A stretch of 64,000 nt of DNA from Streptomyces cellostaticus (GTDB taxonomy: Bacteria > Actinomycetota > Actinomycetes > Streptomycetales > Streptomycetaceae): the NCBI RefSeq assembly GCF_023630175.1, contig NZ_JALLIN010000007.1, positions 1-64,000 on the forward strand. The letters run 5' to 3'. A program made the position numbers and the translations under genes. The number at the start of each line of letters is the position of its first letter. Positions within the stretch are counted from its first letter, which is position 1. Below are positions 38,983 to 50,333 of the stretch, piece after piece. The notes beneath the pieces were generated by a model that made no database searches, was not told where the DNA came from, and saw only the letters and a list, made by a program, of their open reading frames with translations.

Positions 38983-39684
38983 TCAGTTGGGCTGTCCCAG
39001 CGGCCGCACCACGACGGTGTTGACATCGACCCCGGCCGGCTGGCGGATCGCCCAGACGATGGAGCCGGCGATCTGCTCCGCGGTCAGCAGACGGCCTGGG
39101 GGCAGGCTGCCGTAGCCGTCCCAGAAGGGCGTCTCGACCCGGCCCGGGGCGACCAGCGTGACCCCGATGCCGAACTCGGTGACCTGGCGCCGGGTGTTCT
39201 CGGCGAGCCCGGTGACCGCCCACTTGGTGGCGCCGTAGAGGTTGCCGGGCGTGGGCACGAAACCGGCCACGCTGCCGACGAGGACGATCCGGCCACCGGT
39301 CTCCTTCAGCGCGTCGACGGAGGCGCGGATGAGGAGGGCCGGGCCCAGGACGTTGGTGAGGACCATCTCGGTCCAGCCGGCCGGGTCGCCCTCGGCGACC
39401 GAGTCATGGGTGGCGGAACCGGCGTTGGAGACGACGGTGTCCAGCCGGCCGTACTCCTCAAGCGTGCGGTCGACGGCGTCGCGCACGTCGTCGTAGGAGG
39501 CCGCGTCGCCGGCGACCGTCAGCAGCCCGGCGGGGCGGCCCAGGCCCTCGGCGAAGTCCCGCAGCCGCCGCTCGCCGCGCCCGGTGACGGTGACCCGGTG
39601 CCCGGCGTCCAGCAACTGCCGGGCCACGGCGGCGCCGATCCCGCTGCCGCCGCCGGTGATGAGCGCGACCGGTGAGTCGTTCAT
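38983..39684 (-). CDS. Short-chain dehydrogenase/reductase
   Basis: 233 residues from the ATG at 39684. Classical SDR: NAD(P)-binding TGGGSGIG at residues 10-17, NAG in VVSNAG, catalytic Ser in VGSVAG and YGATK for Tyr and Lys. Slightly shorter than average but complete. Substrate unknown. The gene is between the GH75 gene (converging, 13 bases apart) and a methyltransferase gene on the same strand. Confidence 0.92.
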   Translation of the reverse strand: MNDSPVALITGGGSGIGAAVARQLLDAGHRVTVTGRGERRLRDFAEGLGRPAGLLTVAGDAASYDDVRDAVDRTLEEYGRLDTVVSNAGSATHDSVAEGDPAGWTEMVLTNVLGPALLIRASVDALKETGGRIVLVGSVAGFVPTPGNLYGATKWAVTGLAENTRRQVTEFGIGVTLVAPGRVETPFWDGYGSLPPGRLLTAEQIAGSIVWAIRQPAGVDVNTVVVRPLGQPN

Positions 39685-39841
39685 GATTTCCCCCTGGAAC
39701 GTCGGTGAACGCGGGGAGTCCATCACTTGGAGCGCTCTCCAGGTCAAGTCCCTCAGCGGGCCCTGCACCAGCAGCGCCCGGGTCGCGCGGTCGGATCGGG
39801 CGCTCCTGGTGAAAGGAGCCCTCGACCGGGCGTGGTCCGCG

Positions 39842-40735
39842 CTACACGGGCCGGACCGCGCGGTGCACCGTGTGGGCCGCCAGGACGAACACGTCCGGAC
39901 GATGGTGGACGCTGCGTTCGTCGGCCGGGTCGAGGAGGCGGTCGAGGGTGGCGCGGTCGCCCGCGTCGAGGGCGTCGGCGTGGATGTCCCGGGTCCGGGT
40001 CAGCACGGCGACGACGTGGGCACGGACCCGGTCCGGGACCGGGGCGGGCAGGTCCAGCAGGAAGCTGCGGGTGCCGGTGTGCTTCAGGCCGGCGGCGGCG
40101 AGCAGCGCGGGCCAGTCCTCGGTCTCGGCGACGGCGTCCGGCAGCTCGGCCCGCATCCGGGCGAACCGGTCCTCCTGCACGGCGTCGATCCGCGCCTGCA
40201 GTCCGGGACGGCCGAAGCCGATGTCGCGGGGCAGGTGGCGGGGGGCCAGGCCGCCCTCCAGGATGGCCAGGGTGCCGCCGGGCGCGAGCCGTTCGGCGAA
40301 CGCGGTGAGCGCGGCCCGCTGGTCACCGAGGTGGTGCACGCTGCGGCTCGCCCACAGCAGGTCCGCCGGGTACTCCAGCTCCCGCAGCGCGCCGGGCAGT
40401 TCACCGGCGAGGGTGCCGAAGCGGTCGCTGTAACCGAGGCGGGCGGCGCGGGTCCGGGCGTGCTCCAGCAGCGGCTCGGAGCTGTCGGCGGCGATCACCC
40501 GGGCGCCGGGAAAGGTCTCCGCGAAGAGGCCGGAGAGCACCCCGGGTCCACTGCCCGCGTCGACGATCAGCCCGGGTTCGGTCACCTCCTTGCTCAGCCA
40601 GGCCAGGGCCCGGGAGTACGCCGGTGTGGACACCTCGGCCTCCGTCTCCAGCATCTCGGCCATCGCGCCCCAGTCGACGTCGCCGTCATGCTGGTGCCCC
40701 TGGTGCGGGTGGTGGATGTGGTGTTCGTGTGCCAT
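39842..40735 (-). CDS. SAM-dependent methyltransferase with His-rich N terminus
   Basis: 297 residues from the ATG at 40735. It begins with a His-rich stretch (HEHHIHHPHQGHQHD, residues 3-17) that could bind metal. The Rossmann-fold methyltransferase core follows: LIVDAGSGPGVLSGLF (motif I), VIAADSSEP, and PADLLWASRSVHHLGD (motif IV region). The substrate is not evident. Upstream lies a 378-base spacer with 31-bp tandem repeats. Confidence 0.88.
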   Translation of the reverse strand: MAHEHHIHHPHQGHQHDGDVDWGAMAEMLETEAEVSTPAYSRALAWLSKEVTEPGLIVDAGSGPGVLSGLFAETFPGARVIAADSSEPLLEHARTRAARLGYSDRFGTLAGELPGALRELEYPADLLWASRSVHHLGDQRAALTAFAERLAPGGTLAILEGGLAPRHLPRDIGFGRPGLQARIDAVQEDRFARMRAELPDAVAETEDWPALLAAAGLKHTGTRSFLLDLPAPVPDRVRAHVVAVLTRTRDIHADALDAGDRATLDRLLDPADERSVHHRPDVFVLAAHTVHRAVRPV

Positions 40736-40874
40736 GGGTTCGGCCTCCTGGGCGCTCTCGTCCGGATGCGGACAGCCTGCGCCGGGACGCGCGGCCCGGG
40801 CCAGTTCTGTTGCCGGTGCCGCAAAAAAAAGGGGATGCGCCGGGGCGCGGCCGGCGCGGGCCGCGCCCCGGCGG

Positions 40875-40967
40875 GCGCTCGGCCGGTCAGGGCAGCGGCG
40901 GGCGGGCGCTCGGCCGGTCGGGGCAGCGGCGGGCAGGCGCTCGGCCGGTCGGGGCAGCGGCGGGCAG
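40875..40967. repeat. Three tandem copies of a 31-bp unit
   Basis: Units start at 40875, 40906 and 40937, each beginning GCGCTCGGCCGGTC and ending in GCGGGC(A/G)G. Copies 2 and 3 are identical; copy 1 differs at two bases. They lie in the spacer upstream of the minus-strand methyltransferase gene at 40735. Confidence 0.9.
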
Positions 40968-41113
40968 GCGATCCGCGTCAACTGCTGGACCTGGGCGGAG
41001 AACCAGTGCCCGGTCGGCGCCCCGGCAGGGCGCCGGTGGCGTCGCTGCCGTTGCGCGCGTTGCCGCCGTGGCCGGGGTCGCACATCCGGCCGAGATCACC
41101 GGAGCCCTGCTGC

Positions 41114-41863
41114 TCAGGTGGCGGCCGGCCTGCGGAAGGCGCGCAACGAGAACACCGGGTCCGGCCGGCGCCGGTCCTGGTCCGGCAGACGGGCGAGCCG
41201 GGCGGCGAACTCCTCGGTGCGGGGGTCGTCCGGGGTCAGCAGGGTGAACCAGCCGCGCCTGAGGTCCGCGACGGTGCTGCGCGGGCTGCGGCCCTGGCCG
41301 ACACCGGGGAAGTCGGCCCGCCCGGCCGGGACGAGTCCCTCGGCGGCGGCGTACCCGGTGACGGCGTCGGCGGTGTCCTGAGCGGGGCGTCGCGGGCGGG
41401 GGACCAGGACGGCGTCGATGTCGCTGCCGACGTCGTGCGCCCCTGCCTTGTCGACGGTGGTGACGTAGATCCCGCCGGGCCTGAGGACCCGCGCGCACTC
41501 GGCGACGACGGCGCGCACCTCGGCGGGGCCGGACAGCAGGTGCAGCAGCCAGACGCCGGTGACCGCGTCGAAGGTGGCGTCGGCGAAGGGCAGGCGGCGG
41601 CAGTCGGCCCGCAGGATGCCGCCGGGGAGGCGGTGGGCCGCCCGGCCGGCCATGGCGGCGGAGAGGTCGGCGCCCGTCACCCGCAGCGCCGGCCGGGCCG
41701 CGGCCAGGCGCCGGGTGACGCTGCCGGTGCCGCAGGCGACGTCCAGCAGCCGGCCCGGCCGGTCGGGTATCAGGCCGAGCACGGCCTCGGCCGCCGCCTC
41801 GGCGCGCGGCTCGCCGCCGCGCGAGGCGTCGTAGGCGTCCGCTTCCTCGTCGTAGTCGAGCAC
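41114..41863 (-). CDS. SAM-dependent methyltransferase
   Basis: 249 residues from GTG at 41863. Class I methyltransferase: LLDVACGTGSVTRRL (motif I) from about residue 40, VTGADLSAAM (motif II) and PFADATFDAVTGVWLLHLL (motif IV). Similar to UbiE/COQ5-like enzymes of unknown substrate. The stop of the next minus-strand gene upstream (41868) is four bases away, so it is probably co-transcribed with the PCD gene. Confidence 0.9.
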   Translation of the reverse strand: MLDYDEEADAYDASRGGEPRAEAAAEAVLGLIPDRPGRLLDVACGTGSVTRRLAAARPALRVTGADLSAAMAGRAAHRLPGGILRADCRRLPFADATFDAVTGVWLLHLLSGPAEVRAVVAECARVLRPGGIYVTTVDKAGAHDVGSDIDAVLVPRPRRPAQDTADAVTGYAAAEGLVPAGRADFPGVGQGRSPRSTVADLRRGWFTLLTPDDPRTEEFAARLARLPDQDRRRPDPVFSLRAFRRPAAT

Positions 41864-41867
41864 ACCG

Positions 41868-42173
41868 TCATTGTGCTCCGTGACCGGGGGCGATGTCCTC
41901 CACCTTCCGGGCGAGGTCGAAGTCCTTCCCCGTGACGACGCCGCCGGCGCTGTGCGTGCTGACGGCGAGCTGAACCGTGTTGTAGCCGAGCGTGAGGTCG
42001 GAGTGGTGGTCCAGCTCGTCCTGGATGCCGGCGATGTGCACGACCAGTGCCGCGGCCGCGAAGTGCGAGCCGAGCCGGTAGGAGCGGGTGAGCCGGTCTC
42101 CGTCCAGCGACCAGCCGGGCAGTTCGGCCAGCCGGTCCTCGATCTCCTTCTGCGACAGCGGTTCCACGGCCAT
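41868..42173 (-). CDS. 4a-hydroxytetrahydrobiopterin dehydratase (PCD/DCoH)
   Basis: 101 residues from the ATG at 42173. The PCD fold is recognised from LPGWSLDGDRLTRSYRL, FAAAALVVHIAGI and the active-site block DHHSDLTLGYNTVQLAVSTHS with its conserved His residues. It dehydrates the pterin formed by aromatic amino acid hydroxylases. No hydroxylase is in view. It shares a transcript with the methyltransferase behind it. Confidence 0.92.
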   Translation of the reverse strand: MAVEPLSQKEIEDRLAELPGWSLDGDRLTRSYRLGSHFAAAALVVHIAGIQDELDHHSDLTLGYNTVQLAVSTHSAGGVVTGKDFDLARKVEDIAPGHGAQ

Positions 42174-42373
42174 GTGACGGTCTCCCTCCGGGCGGTGCGG
42201 GTACGCGTTCAGCCTGCCACGTCCGGCCGCCCGGGCACCCGGTCCGGTGCGCCCCGCACTCCGTTCGGCCGTGCGGGCACTCCGTTCGGCTCCCTTCGCG
42301 CCCCGTGGCCGGGGGGGGAAGGGCATGCGGCGGGACCCGGCGCCGGGCACACCGCTCGGCTACGGTCGACGGC

Positions 42374-43219
42374 ATGACCATCGCCGCCACCGGCCCGACC
42401 GCCTCCGCCGCCTCGAACGCCGACAAGGGTCGGGCCGGCCGGATGCTGCGCTCCTGGCGGGAGCGGCGCCGGGTGTCCCAGCTCGAGCTGGCGCTGCGCG
42501 CCGACTCCTCCGCCCGGCACATCAGTTTCATCGAGACCGGCCGGTCCCGGCCCAGCGAGGAGATGGTGCTGCGGCTGGCGGAGCACCTCGAGGTACCGGT
42601 GCGGGAGCGCAACGCGCTGCTGCTGGCGGCGGGTTACGCCCCGCGCTACCCGGAGACCCCGCTGGACGACCCGGCGCTGGACGCGCTGCGCGACGGCATG
42701 GAACGGCTGATCCAGGGCTACGAGCCCTATCCGGCACTGGTGGTCGACGCCGGGTACACGGTGGTCGCCGCCAACCGGGGCATCGCCCTGCTGCTGGAGG
42801 GCGTCCCCGAGGAGCTGATGACGCCGGCGCCCAACGCGATGCGGCTGACCCTGCACCCCGAGGGCCTCGCACCGCGCATCCGCAACCTGCGCGAGTGGCG
42901 CGGGCATCTGCTGGCGCAGATGGAGCGGCAGATCGCGCTGGACCGGTCGGACCGCCTTCGGGCCCTGTACGAGGAGGTCGCCGGGTACCCGGCGCCCGAG
43001 GGCGTCCCCGAGGACGTGTCCGGTGACGAACCGGCCGGTCCGGTGCCGTACTTCGCGCTGCCGCTGCGCATCGAGCACGCCGGACGGATCCTGTCGTTCG
43101 TGTCGTCGATCTCCACCTTCAACACGCCCATGGACGTCACGGTCGCCGAACTCGCCATCGAGACCTTCCTGCCGGCCGACCCGGCCACCGCCAAGTACCT
43201 TCGCACACTGGCCGGTTGA
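42374..43219 (+). CDS. HTH regulator with MmyB-like ligand-binding domain
   Basis: 281 residues from the ATG at 42374. An XRE-type helix-turn-helix spans about residues 22-80 (LRSWRERRRVSQLELALRA and ISFIETGRSRPS). The second half is an MmyB-like PAS-type domain with YPALVVDAGYTVVAANRGI and SFVSSISTFNTPMDVTVAELAIE near the end, characteristic of this large actinobacterial family. Ligand unknown, possibly a fatty acid. It diverges from the PCD operon, whose promoter lies in the 200-base gap. Confidence 0.9.
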   Translation: MTIAATGPTASAASNADKGRAGRMLRSWRERRRVSQLELALRADSSARHISFIETGRSRPSEEMVLRLAEHLEVPVRERNALLLAAGYAPRYPETPLDDPALDALRDGMERLIQGYEPYPALVVDAGYTVVAANRGIALLLEGVPEELMTPAPNAMRLTLHPEGLAPRIRNLREWRGHLLAQMERQIALDRSDRLRALYEEVAGYPAPEGVPEDVSGDEPAGPVPYFALPLRIEHAGRILSFVSSISTFNTPMDVTVAELAIETFLPADPATAKYLRTLAG

Positions 43220-43362
43220 GGCCCCCGACCGGCCCCGGGTCCGCTGGAGCGCGTGTGCGGCGGAGGCGTGGCGTGACAGACTGCCGGCGTACCTCGGCGC
43301 GCAGGTCGTCCTGTTCGGACACGGCATGATCCAGACGAGAGGCCCCAGGGGGAGGACCGGCT

Positions 43363-44226
43363 GTGAGTGAGCGGCGGGCGGCGCCGACCGTGGGCCAGGT
43401 GGTGCTGGGCAAGCGGCTGCAGGAGCTGCGGGAGGCGGCCGGCCTCAGCCGCGAGGAGGCGGCCCGGGTGCTCCGGGTGGCGTCGGCGACCGTACGGCGG
43501 ATGGAGATGGCCGAGGTCGCGCTGAAGATCCCCTACGTGCAGGTGCTGCTGGCCACCTACGGGGCGGCCGGGGAGGAGCAGGCCGCGTTCGTCCGGCTGG
43601 CCGAGGAGGCCAACCAGCCGGGCTGGTGGCAGCGGTTCCACGACGTGCTGCCGGACTGGTTCAGCCTGTACGTGAGCCTGGAGGGGGCCGCCCGGATCGT
43701 CCGCTCCTACGAGCCGCACTTCGTGCCCGGCCTGCTGCAGACCGAGGCGTACGCGCGCGCGGTGCTGGAGGCCGGGACGATCGGGCGCACCGGGCCGGGG
43801 ACGACGGAGCGGCACGTGTCGCTGCGCATGGCGCGCCAGCGGCTGCTGGAACGGGAGGATCCGCCCCACCTCTGGGTGATCATGGACGAGACGGTGCTGC
43901 GGCGGCCGGTGAGCGTGGACGGCGCGGTGATGCGCGACCAGCTCGACCGGCTGCTGGAGTACGCCGACCGGGACCGCGTCACCCTCCAGCTCGCCGAGTT
44001 CGCCGCCGGCCCGCACCCGGGGACGTACGCGCCGTTCACCCTGTTCCGGTTCGCCGAGCCGGAGCTGCCGGACATGGTGTTCACCGAGTACCTCACCGGC
44101 GCCCTGTATCTGGATTCCCGCCAGGAGGTCTCCACACATCTGGAGGTCCTTGACCACATGACGGCCCGGGCCTCCTCCGCGCGCCGGACCCGGCAGGTGC
44201 TGCGGGAGTATCGCGGGACACTGTGA
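43363..44226 (+). CDS. XRE-family regulator with DUF5753
   Basis: 287 residues from GTG at 43363. The N-terminal HTH (GKRLQELREAAGLSREEAARVL) is followed by a DUF5753 domain, recognised from ARIVRSYEPHFVPGLLQTEAYARA and the block VIMDETVLRRPV. Such genes are very abundant in Streptomyces and often pair with a small DUF397 gene, which I do not find here. Possible target genes are unknown. Confidence 0.9.
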   Translation: MSERRAAPTVGQVVLGKRLQELREAAGLSREEAARVLRVASATVRRMEMAEVALKIPYVQVLLATYGAAGEEQAAFVRLAEEANQPGWWQRFHDVLPDWFSLYVSLEGAARIVRSYEPHFVPGLLQTEAYARAVLEAGTIGRTGPGTTERHVSLRMARQRLLEREDPPHLWVIMDETVLRRPVSVDGAVMRDQLDRLLEYADRDRVTLQLAEFAAGPHPGTYAPFTLFRFAEPELPDMVFTEYLTGALYLDSRQEVSTHLEVLDHMTARASSARRTRQVLREYRGTL

Positions 44227-44241
44227 CAGCCGGCGCCCGGC

Positions 44242-46128
<1,887 letters not shown>

Positions 46129-46293
46129 GGTCCGTCCCCTTCCGCCAGGAGGTTCCGCCGGGACGCAGCCGCCAGGACGCCTGCCGCCCTTCCAGCACAG
46201 GACGCGGGTGCGCTCTTGTCAATGCGCGGGTACCCGGGAAACGGCGATGCCGCGCACCCGGTGGGCACGCGGCACCGGCGGGGCCGACGGGCG

Positions 46294-46719
46294 TCAGGCC
46301 AGCTCGGCCGTCAGGGTGATGGCCGTACCGGTCAGGGCCTGGCTGACCGGGCAGTTCTTCTTGGCGTCCTCGGCCGCCGAGCGGAAGCCGTCCTCGTCCA
46401 GGCCCGGCACCTCGCCGCGGACGGTGAGGTGGATGCCGGTGATGCCCTCACCGGGCTGGAAGGTGACGTCGGCCTTGGTCTCCAGACGGGTGGGCGGGGT
46501 GCCGGCGCCGGCCAGGCCGTGCGAGAGCGCCATGGAGAAGCAGCTCGAGTGGGCGCCGGCGATCAGCTCCTCGGGGCTGGTCCTGCCGTTCGCCTGCTCG
46601 GCGCGCGACGGCCACGACACCGGCTGCTGGCCGATGCCGGAGGAGTCGAAGTGGACGACGCCGTTGCCCTCGAGCAGGTTGCCTTCCCAGACGGTGTGTG
46701 CGGTGCGCGTGGTTGCCAC
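46294..46719 (-). CDS. OsmC-family peroxiredoxin
   Basis: 141 residues from GTG at 46719 (GGAAGAG upstream). OsmC/Ohr fold: the peroxidatic Cys is in AHSSCFSMALS and the second in KKNCPVSQAL, both conserved for thiol-based reduction of organic hydroperoxides. The N-terminal TRTAHTVWEGNLLEGNG matches the OsmC rather than the Ohr branch. It lies 165 bases from the dnaK start on the same strand. Confidence 0.93.
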   Translation of the reverse strand: MATTRTAHTVWEGNLLEGNGVVHFDSSGIGQQPVSWPSRAEQANGRTSPEELIAGAHSSCFSMALSHGLAGAGTPPTRLETKADVTFQPGEGITGIHLTVRGEVPGLDEDGFRSAAEDAKKNCPVSQALTGTAITLTAELA

Positions 46720-46817
46720 GGCTCTTCCTTTCCATGGGGGTCCGGGTTGTTCGGGTACCGCGTCCCATCCGATCACACTCGGGGGCGCCGCACCCCGCGG
46801 ACCGGGCCACCCGCCGT

Positions 46818-48905
46818 TCAGGCGGCCCGGTCCTCCTCGGCGCGCGTGGGGAGGGGCACCTGCGGGCCGTCCGCCTCCGACAGCCAGCGCCGCAGAACAC
46901 GGTGCACGTGCTCGGCGCCGACCGGTTCCACGCCGTCGGCGGCCGGTGCGGACAGGGTCAGCGGCGAGAGCAGGAAGGGCCGGGACTGGTCGCCGCCCAG
47001 ACCGCCGTGGGACCCGATCTGCTCCTCGAAGGCGAGGACTTCGCCGTATGCGGGGTCGTGGAAGGAGTTGACCATGATGTCGGCGGTGTGCGGGAAGGAG
47101 TGGGTGCGGCGGACGGCGTCCGCGGCACCGGGGCCGAAGCCGGCCAGCGGACCGGGCTCCGCGTCCAGGCGGGCCAGCGGGATCTCGGTGCCGTACGGGC
47201 CGAGCACCAGGCCGTCGTGCTCCTCGCTGCGCACCAGCAGGAACCCGATGCCGGGGTGGTTGGCGAGGGTGGTGAGCAGGCCCGGGTGGCGGGCGTCGAT
47301 CTCCTCCCGGGTCATGCGGTGGGGCACGTCCGGGAAGGACACCAGGCCGAGGTTCCCGGAGGCCAGTACGACGGGTTCGGTGCCCCGGGCGGGGCGGTGC
47401 CCGTCGCCGTTCACCTCCTCGGGCCGGCCCAGGGCGGCCCGGACCGCGGCGCGGGCCTCGGCGCCGCTGCGGGTCCGCCCGGCGCGGCGCGGCACGGGCA
47501 GTCCGCAGCCGGCCCGGACCAGGTCGCCGAGGGTGAGACCGTAGCGGGAACGGAAGGTCTCGCCCGGGCTCTGGCCGTGGTCGGACAGGACGACGACGCG
47601 GAAGGGGCGCGGTGCGTGCTCGGCGGCCTTCTCGATGAGGGCGAGGGACCGGTCGAGCCGTTTCAGCACCTTCTCGGCGTCCCGGCCGCGCGGCCCGGAG
47701 TGGTGCGCGACCTCGTCGTAGGCGACGAGGTCGGCGTAGACGGCGCTGCGGCCGGCCAGCATGTCGCCGAGCACGGCGGCGACCACGACGTCGCGCTCGA
47801 CGACGGTGGCGAAGGCGCGCACGAAGGGGTAGAGACCGCCCCGGCCGACGCGGGGCCGCTCCTTGCGGACGCGGGCCCGGGTGGACTGGACGATCTCGCG
47901 GACCACCTCGGCGACGAAGGACAGGGCCGTGCGCACGGCGTTGGCCGGATCGGAGAAGTAGGCGAAGTAGCCGGCACGGGACCGGTTCTCCCGGCCCCGG
48001 CGGCGGATGGCGATGGACAGGACCAGCGCCTGTTCGCCCGCGCCGCCGCTGAACAGGTTGCCGCGGCTGGCACCGTCCACGGCGAGCAGCCCGCCGTCGC
48101 CGGTCCGCCGCACGGCGCGGCGCTGGAGTTCGGCGGCGCTGGTCGGGCGGTTGCACACCATGACTTCCCCGCGGTCCTTCTCGTACCAGCGGAAGGCGGG
48201 CACGTCGAAGGTGCTGCCGTGCAGGATGCCGAGCTGGCTGGCTCCGGTCTGGCTGGACCAGTCGGTGCGCCAGGGGGTGAGCCGGTGGGTGGGCCGCATA
48301 CCGTCGGCGGTCGCCAGCCAGCGGCCGACGGTGGGCATCAGACCCCTGCGGACCGCGTCGGTGAGCACGTCGTGGCCTACGCCGTCGAGCTGCACGCAGA
48401 CCAGGCCGGGGGTGTCCGCGCAGGGCGGGCTCGCTCTCCTGCGGCGGTCGGCGAGGCGCAGCAGCCGGCTGCGGTAGGCGTCGTCGTCGCGTACGGCGAG
48501 AGCCGCGCCGGTGGCCGAGGCGACGGCGGACATCACGGCGGCCACCACGACGGCGGTCTCCGGGGCCGCCTCGGGCCGGCCGGAGGGGTTGAGGCGCAGG
48601 GCGAGCAGCAGCAGCGAGCCGTTGAGGAAGAAGACCAGCAGGCCGAGGACGAGGGCCGGCACGAGCAGCAGCAGCCGCACCAGGAGCGGCCAGACCACGG
48701 CCGAGAGCAGCCCGAAGGCCCCGGCACCGCAGGCGGCCGTGACGGCTATGCGGGTGGCGCTGTCGCCGTCGGCGGACTGGAGCCTGAAGTCGGGAAGCAG
48801 ACCGGCGAGCACGAGCATGGTGAGCGTGGAGACCGCCCACACCGTGGCGCTCCGCCCGATCTGACTGGCGATCCGCCGCCACCGCACGTCCCGCACGCCC
48901 CGCAC
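46818..48905 (-). CDS. Membrane-bound alkaline phosphatase superfamily protein
   Basis: 695 residues from GTG at 48905. Three to four hydrophobic segments lie in the first ~135 residues (VSTLTMLVLAGLLP and a long stretch around LVRLLLLVPALVLGLLVFF). The rest is a phosphodiesterase/nucleotide-pyrophosphatase-like domain: VCVQLDGVGHDVL carries the first metal-binding Asp and VVVLSDHGQSPG the later Asp-His pair. It probably faces the outside and cleaves a phospho-ester of lipids, teichoic acid or nucleotides; the substrate is unknown. Nearby starts further in are possible. Confidence 0.85.
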   Translation of the reverse strand: MRGVRDVRWRRIASQIGRSATVWAVSTLTMLVLAGLLPDFRLQSADGDSATRIAVTAACGAGAFGLLSAVVWPLLVRLLLLVPALVLGLLVFFLNGSLLLLALRLNPSGRPEAAPETAVVVAAVMSAVASATGAALAVRDDDAYRSRLLRLADRRRRASPPCADTPGLVCVQLDGVGHDVLTDAVRRGLMPTVGRWLATADGMRPTHRLTPWRTDWSSQTGASQLGILHGSTFDVPAFRWYEKDRGEVMVCNRPTSAAELQRRAVRRTGDGGLLAVDGASRGNLFSGGAGEQALVLSIAIRRRGRENRSRAGYFAYFSDPANAVRTALSFVAEVVREIVQSTRARVRKERPRVGRGGLYPFVRAFATVVERDVVVAAVLGDMLAGRSAVYADLVAYDEVAHHSGPRGRDAEKVLKRLDRSLALIEKAAEHAPRPFRVVVLSDHGQSPGETFRSRYGLTLGDLVRAGCGLPVPRRAGRTRSGAEARAAVRAALGRPEEVNGDGHRPARGTEPVVLASGNLGLVSFPDVPHRMTREEIDARHPGLLTTLANHPGIGFLLVRSEEHDGLVLGPYGTEIPLARLDAEPGPLAGFGPGAADAVRRTHSFPHTADIMVNSFHDPAYGEVLAFEEQIGSHGGLGGDQSRPFLLSPLTLSAPAADGVEPVGAEHVHRVLRRWLSEADGPQVPLPTRAEEDRAA

Positions 48906-49043
48906 ACCTCACGTCCCGCCCCGCTCGACCGACCGGGCCCCGGCTCCCACCTTGTCACACCGGGCCGGGCGCTTCCGGGCCGGACGCTTCCCGGCCGGGC
49001 GGCGCGCCGGTACACCGCGGGGGTGCGGGCGCGGGGCGGGGCC

Positions 49044-49475
49044 TCAGCGTCCGTCGTAGCCGGCCGTCGGCATCGACAGCCTGCGGTGCACCCGCGCCTT
49101 CATCTGCGCGTCGTACGACGGCTCGGCCCGCCCCACCGTCTCCACACGGACCCCTCGCCGCGCGCACTCGGCGGCGAACTCCTCCACCGAGGACAGCGCG
49201 CGCTCCAGCACGCGCCTGCTGGGCGCGACGAACACGTCCACTCCGGACCGCACACCGTCCCACAGCGCGCAGTGGTCGAAACGCAGCCCGCCGACGAGAA
49301 GTTCCCGCGCGACGACGTAACCGCGTTCCGCGGCCCAGCGCGCGCACATGGCGTGCTGACTGCGGGAGTCCACCAGGAAGGGGTCGGCCTCCAGTTCCTC
49401 AAGGGGCGTCAGACTCGCGATGGCGGTGACCCGCACCGGCGCGAGCCCGCCGGAGGCACCCCGTAACTGTCCCAT
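49044..49475 (-). CDS. Resolvase N-terminal-like protein
   Basis: 143 residues from the ATG at 49475. The order of short motifs (RVTAIASLTP, then VDSRSQHAMCARWAAERGYVV, then GVDVFVAPSRRVL) recalls the start of a serine recombinase catalytic domain (RVS...Q...C..A...GY), but the catalytic Ser is not in a convincing place and no DNA-binding tail exists. It may be a degenerate or repurposed recombinase fragment. No known function. Confidence 0.55.
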   Translation of the reverse strand: MGQLRGASGGLAPVRVTAIASLTPLEELEADPFLVDSRSQHAMCARWAAERGYVVARELLVGGLRFDHCALWDGVRSGVDVFVAPSRRVLERALSSVEEFAAECARRGVRVETVGRAEPSYDAQMKARVHRRLSMPTAGYDGR

Positions 49476-49565
49476 GGCGTCCCCCCACCTCCGGGTTTCG
49501 CCAGAGACCCTACCGCTGCCCGTAGGCTTCGGGGGAGTCGCGTGAAGGAGGCGAAGGAGGTACCG

Positions 49566-50333
49566 GTGGAGATCACCTGGTGGGGGCACGCCACCTGCAC
49601 ACTCGAGGATGCGAACACACGCGTGATCACCGATCCCCTGTTCGCCGCCCGGCTCGCGCACCTGCGGCGCCGCCGGGGCGCGGTACCCCCCGCCGAGGCC
49701 CACCGCGCGGACCTGGCACTGGTGTCCCATCTGCACGCCGACCACCTGCATCCGCCCTCGCTGGCCGCGCTCCCCCCGGGCACGCGCCTCCTGGTACCCC
49801 GGGGCGCACCACGGGCGGTGCCCGCGCTGCGCCGGCTCGCGCGGCTGCGGATCACCGAGGTGGCACCGGGGGACGAGGTGCGGGTCGGGGACCTGCTGGT
49901 CCGGGTGGTGCCCGCACGGCACGACGGGCGCCGGCTGCCGGTCGGCCCGCACCGCTCGCCGGCGCTCGGATACGTCGTCACCGGCGAGGCGCGGACCTAC
50001 TTCGCCGGGGACACCGGGCTGTTCGACGACATGGCCGAGCAGGTGGGGCCGGTGGACCTGGCGCTGCTGCCGGTGGGCGGCTGGGGACCGTTCCTCGGAG
50101 CGGGGCACCTGGACGCGGGGCGGGCGGCGCGGGCACTGGCCCGGCTGGCGCCGCGGGCCGCGGTACCGGTGCACTACGGCACGTACTGGCCGATCGGCAT
50201 GGACGCCGTGCGCCCGCACGAATTCCACGCGCCCGGTGACGAGTTCGTGCGCCTGGCGGCCGTGACCGCGCCGGAGGTGGCGGTGCACAAGCTGGGGCAC
50301 GGGGAGCGGCTGCGGCTGGAGGTCGCACGGTGA
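49566..50333 (+). CDS. Metallo-beta-lactamase fold hydrolase
   Basis: 255 residues from GTG at 49566, chosen because GGAGG stands seven bases before it. The metal site is visible: SHLHADHLH for the first ligands, and TYFAGDTGLFDD with the later Asp. This is the UlaG/YtnP-like branch acting on small phosphoesters or lactones. The last bases overlap the following dedA-like gene by 4 bases (GTGA), so both are one transcript. Confidence 0.9.
   Translation: MEITWWGHATCTLEDANTRVITDPLFAARLAHLRRRRGAVPPAEAHRADLALVSHLHADHLHPPSLAALPPGTRLLVPRGAPRAVPALRRLARLRITEVAPGDEVRVGDLLVRVVPARHDGRRLPVGPHRSPALGYVVTGEARTYFAGDTGLFDDMAEQVGPVDLALLPVGGWGPFLGAGHLDAGRAARALARLAPRAAVPVHYGTYWPIGMDAVRPHEFHAPGDEFVRLAAVTAPEVAVHKLGHGERLRLEVAR

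Noticed and set aside
40736..41113. Upstream extension of the methyltransferase frame through the tandem repeats
   Set aside because: The translated repeats give low-complexity Arg/Pro peptide; the ATG at 40735 starts the conserved protein.
46129..46293. HAIR element for HspR control of dnaK
   Set aside because: No CTTGAGT-N7-ACTCAAG pattern is present in the upstream gap.
46698..49466. A long plus-strand frame antisense to the phosphodiesterase gene
   Set aside because: It covers the complement of a well-supported membrane protein gene and shows no domain.
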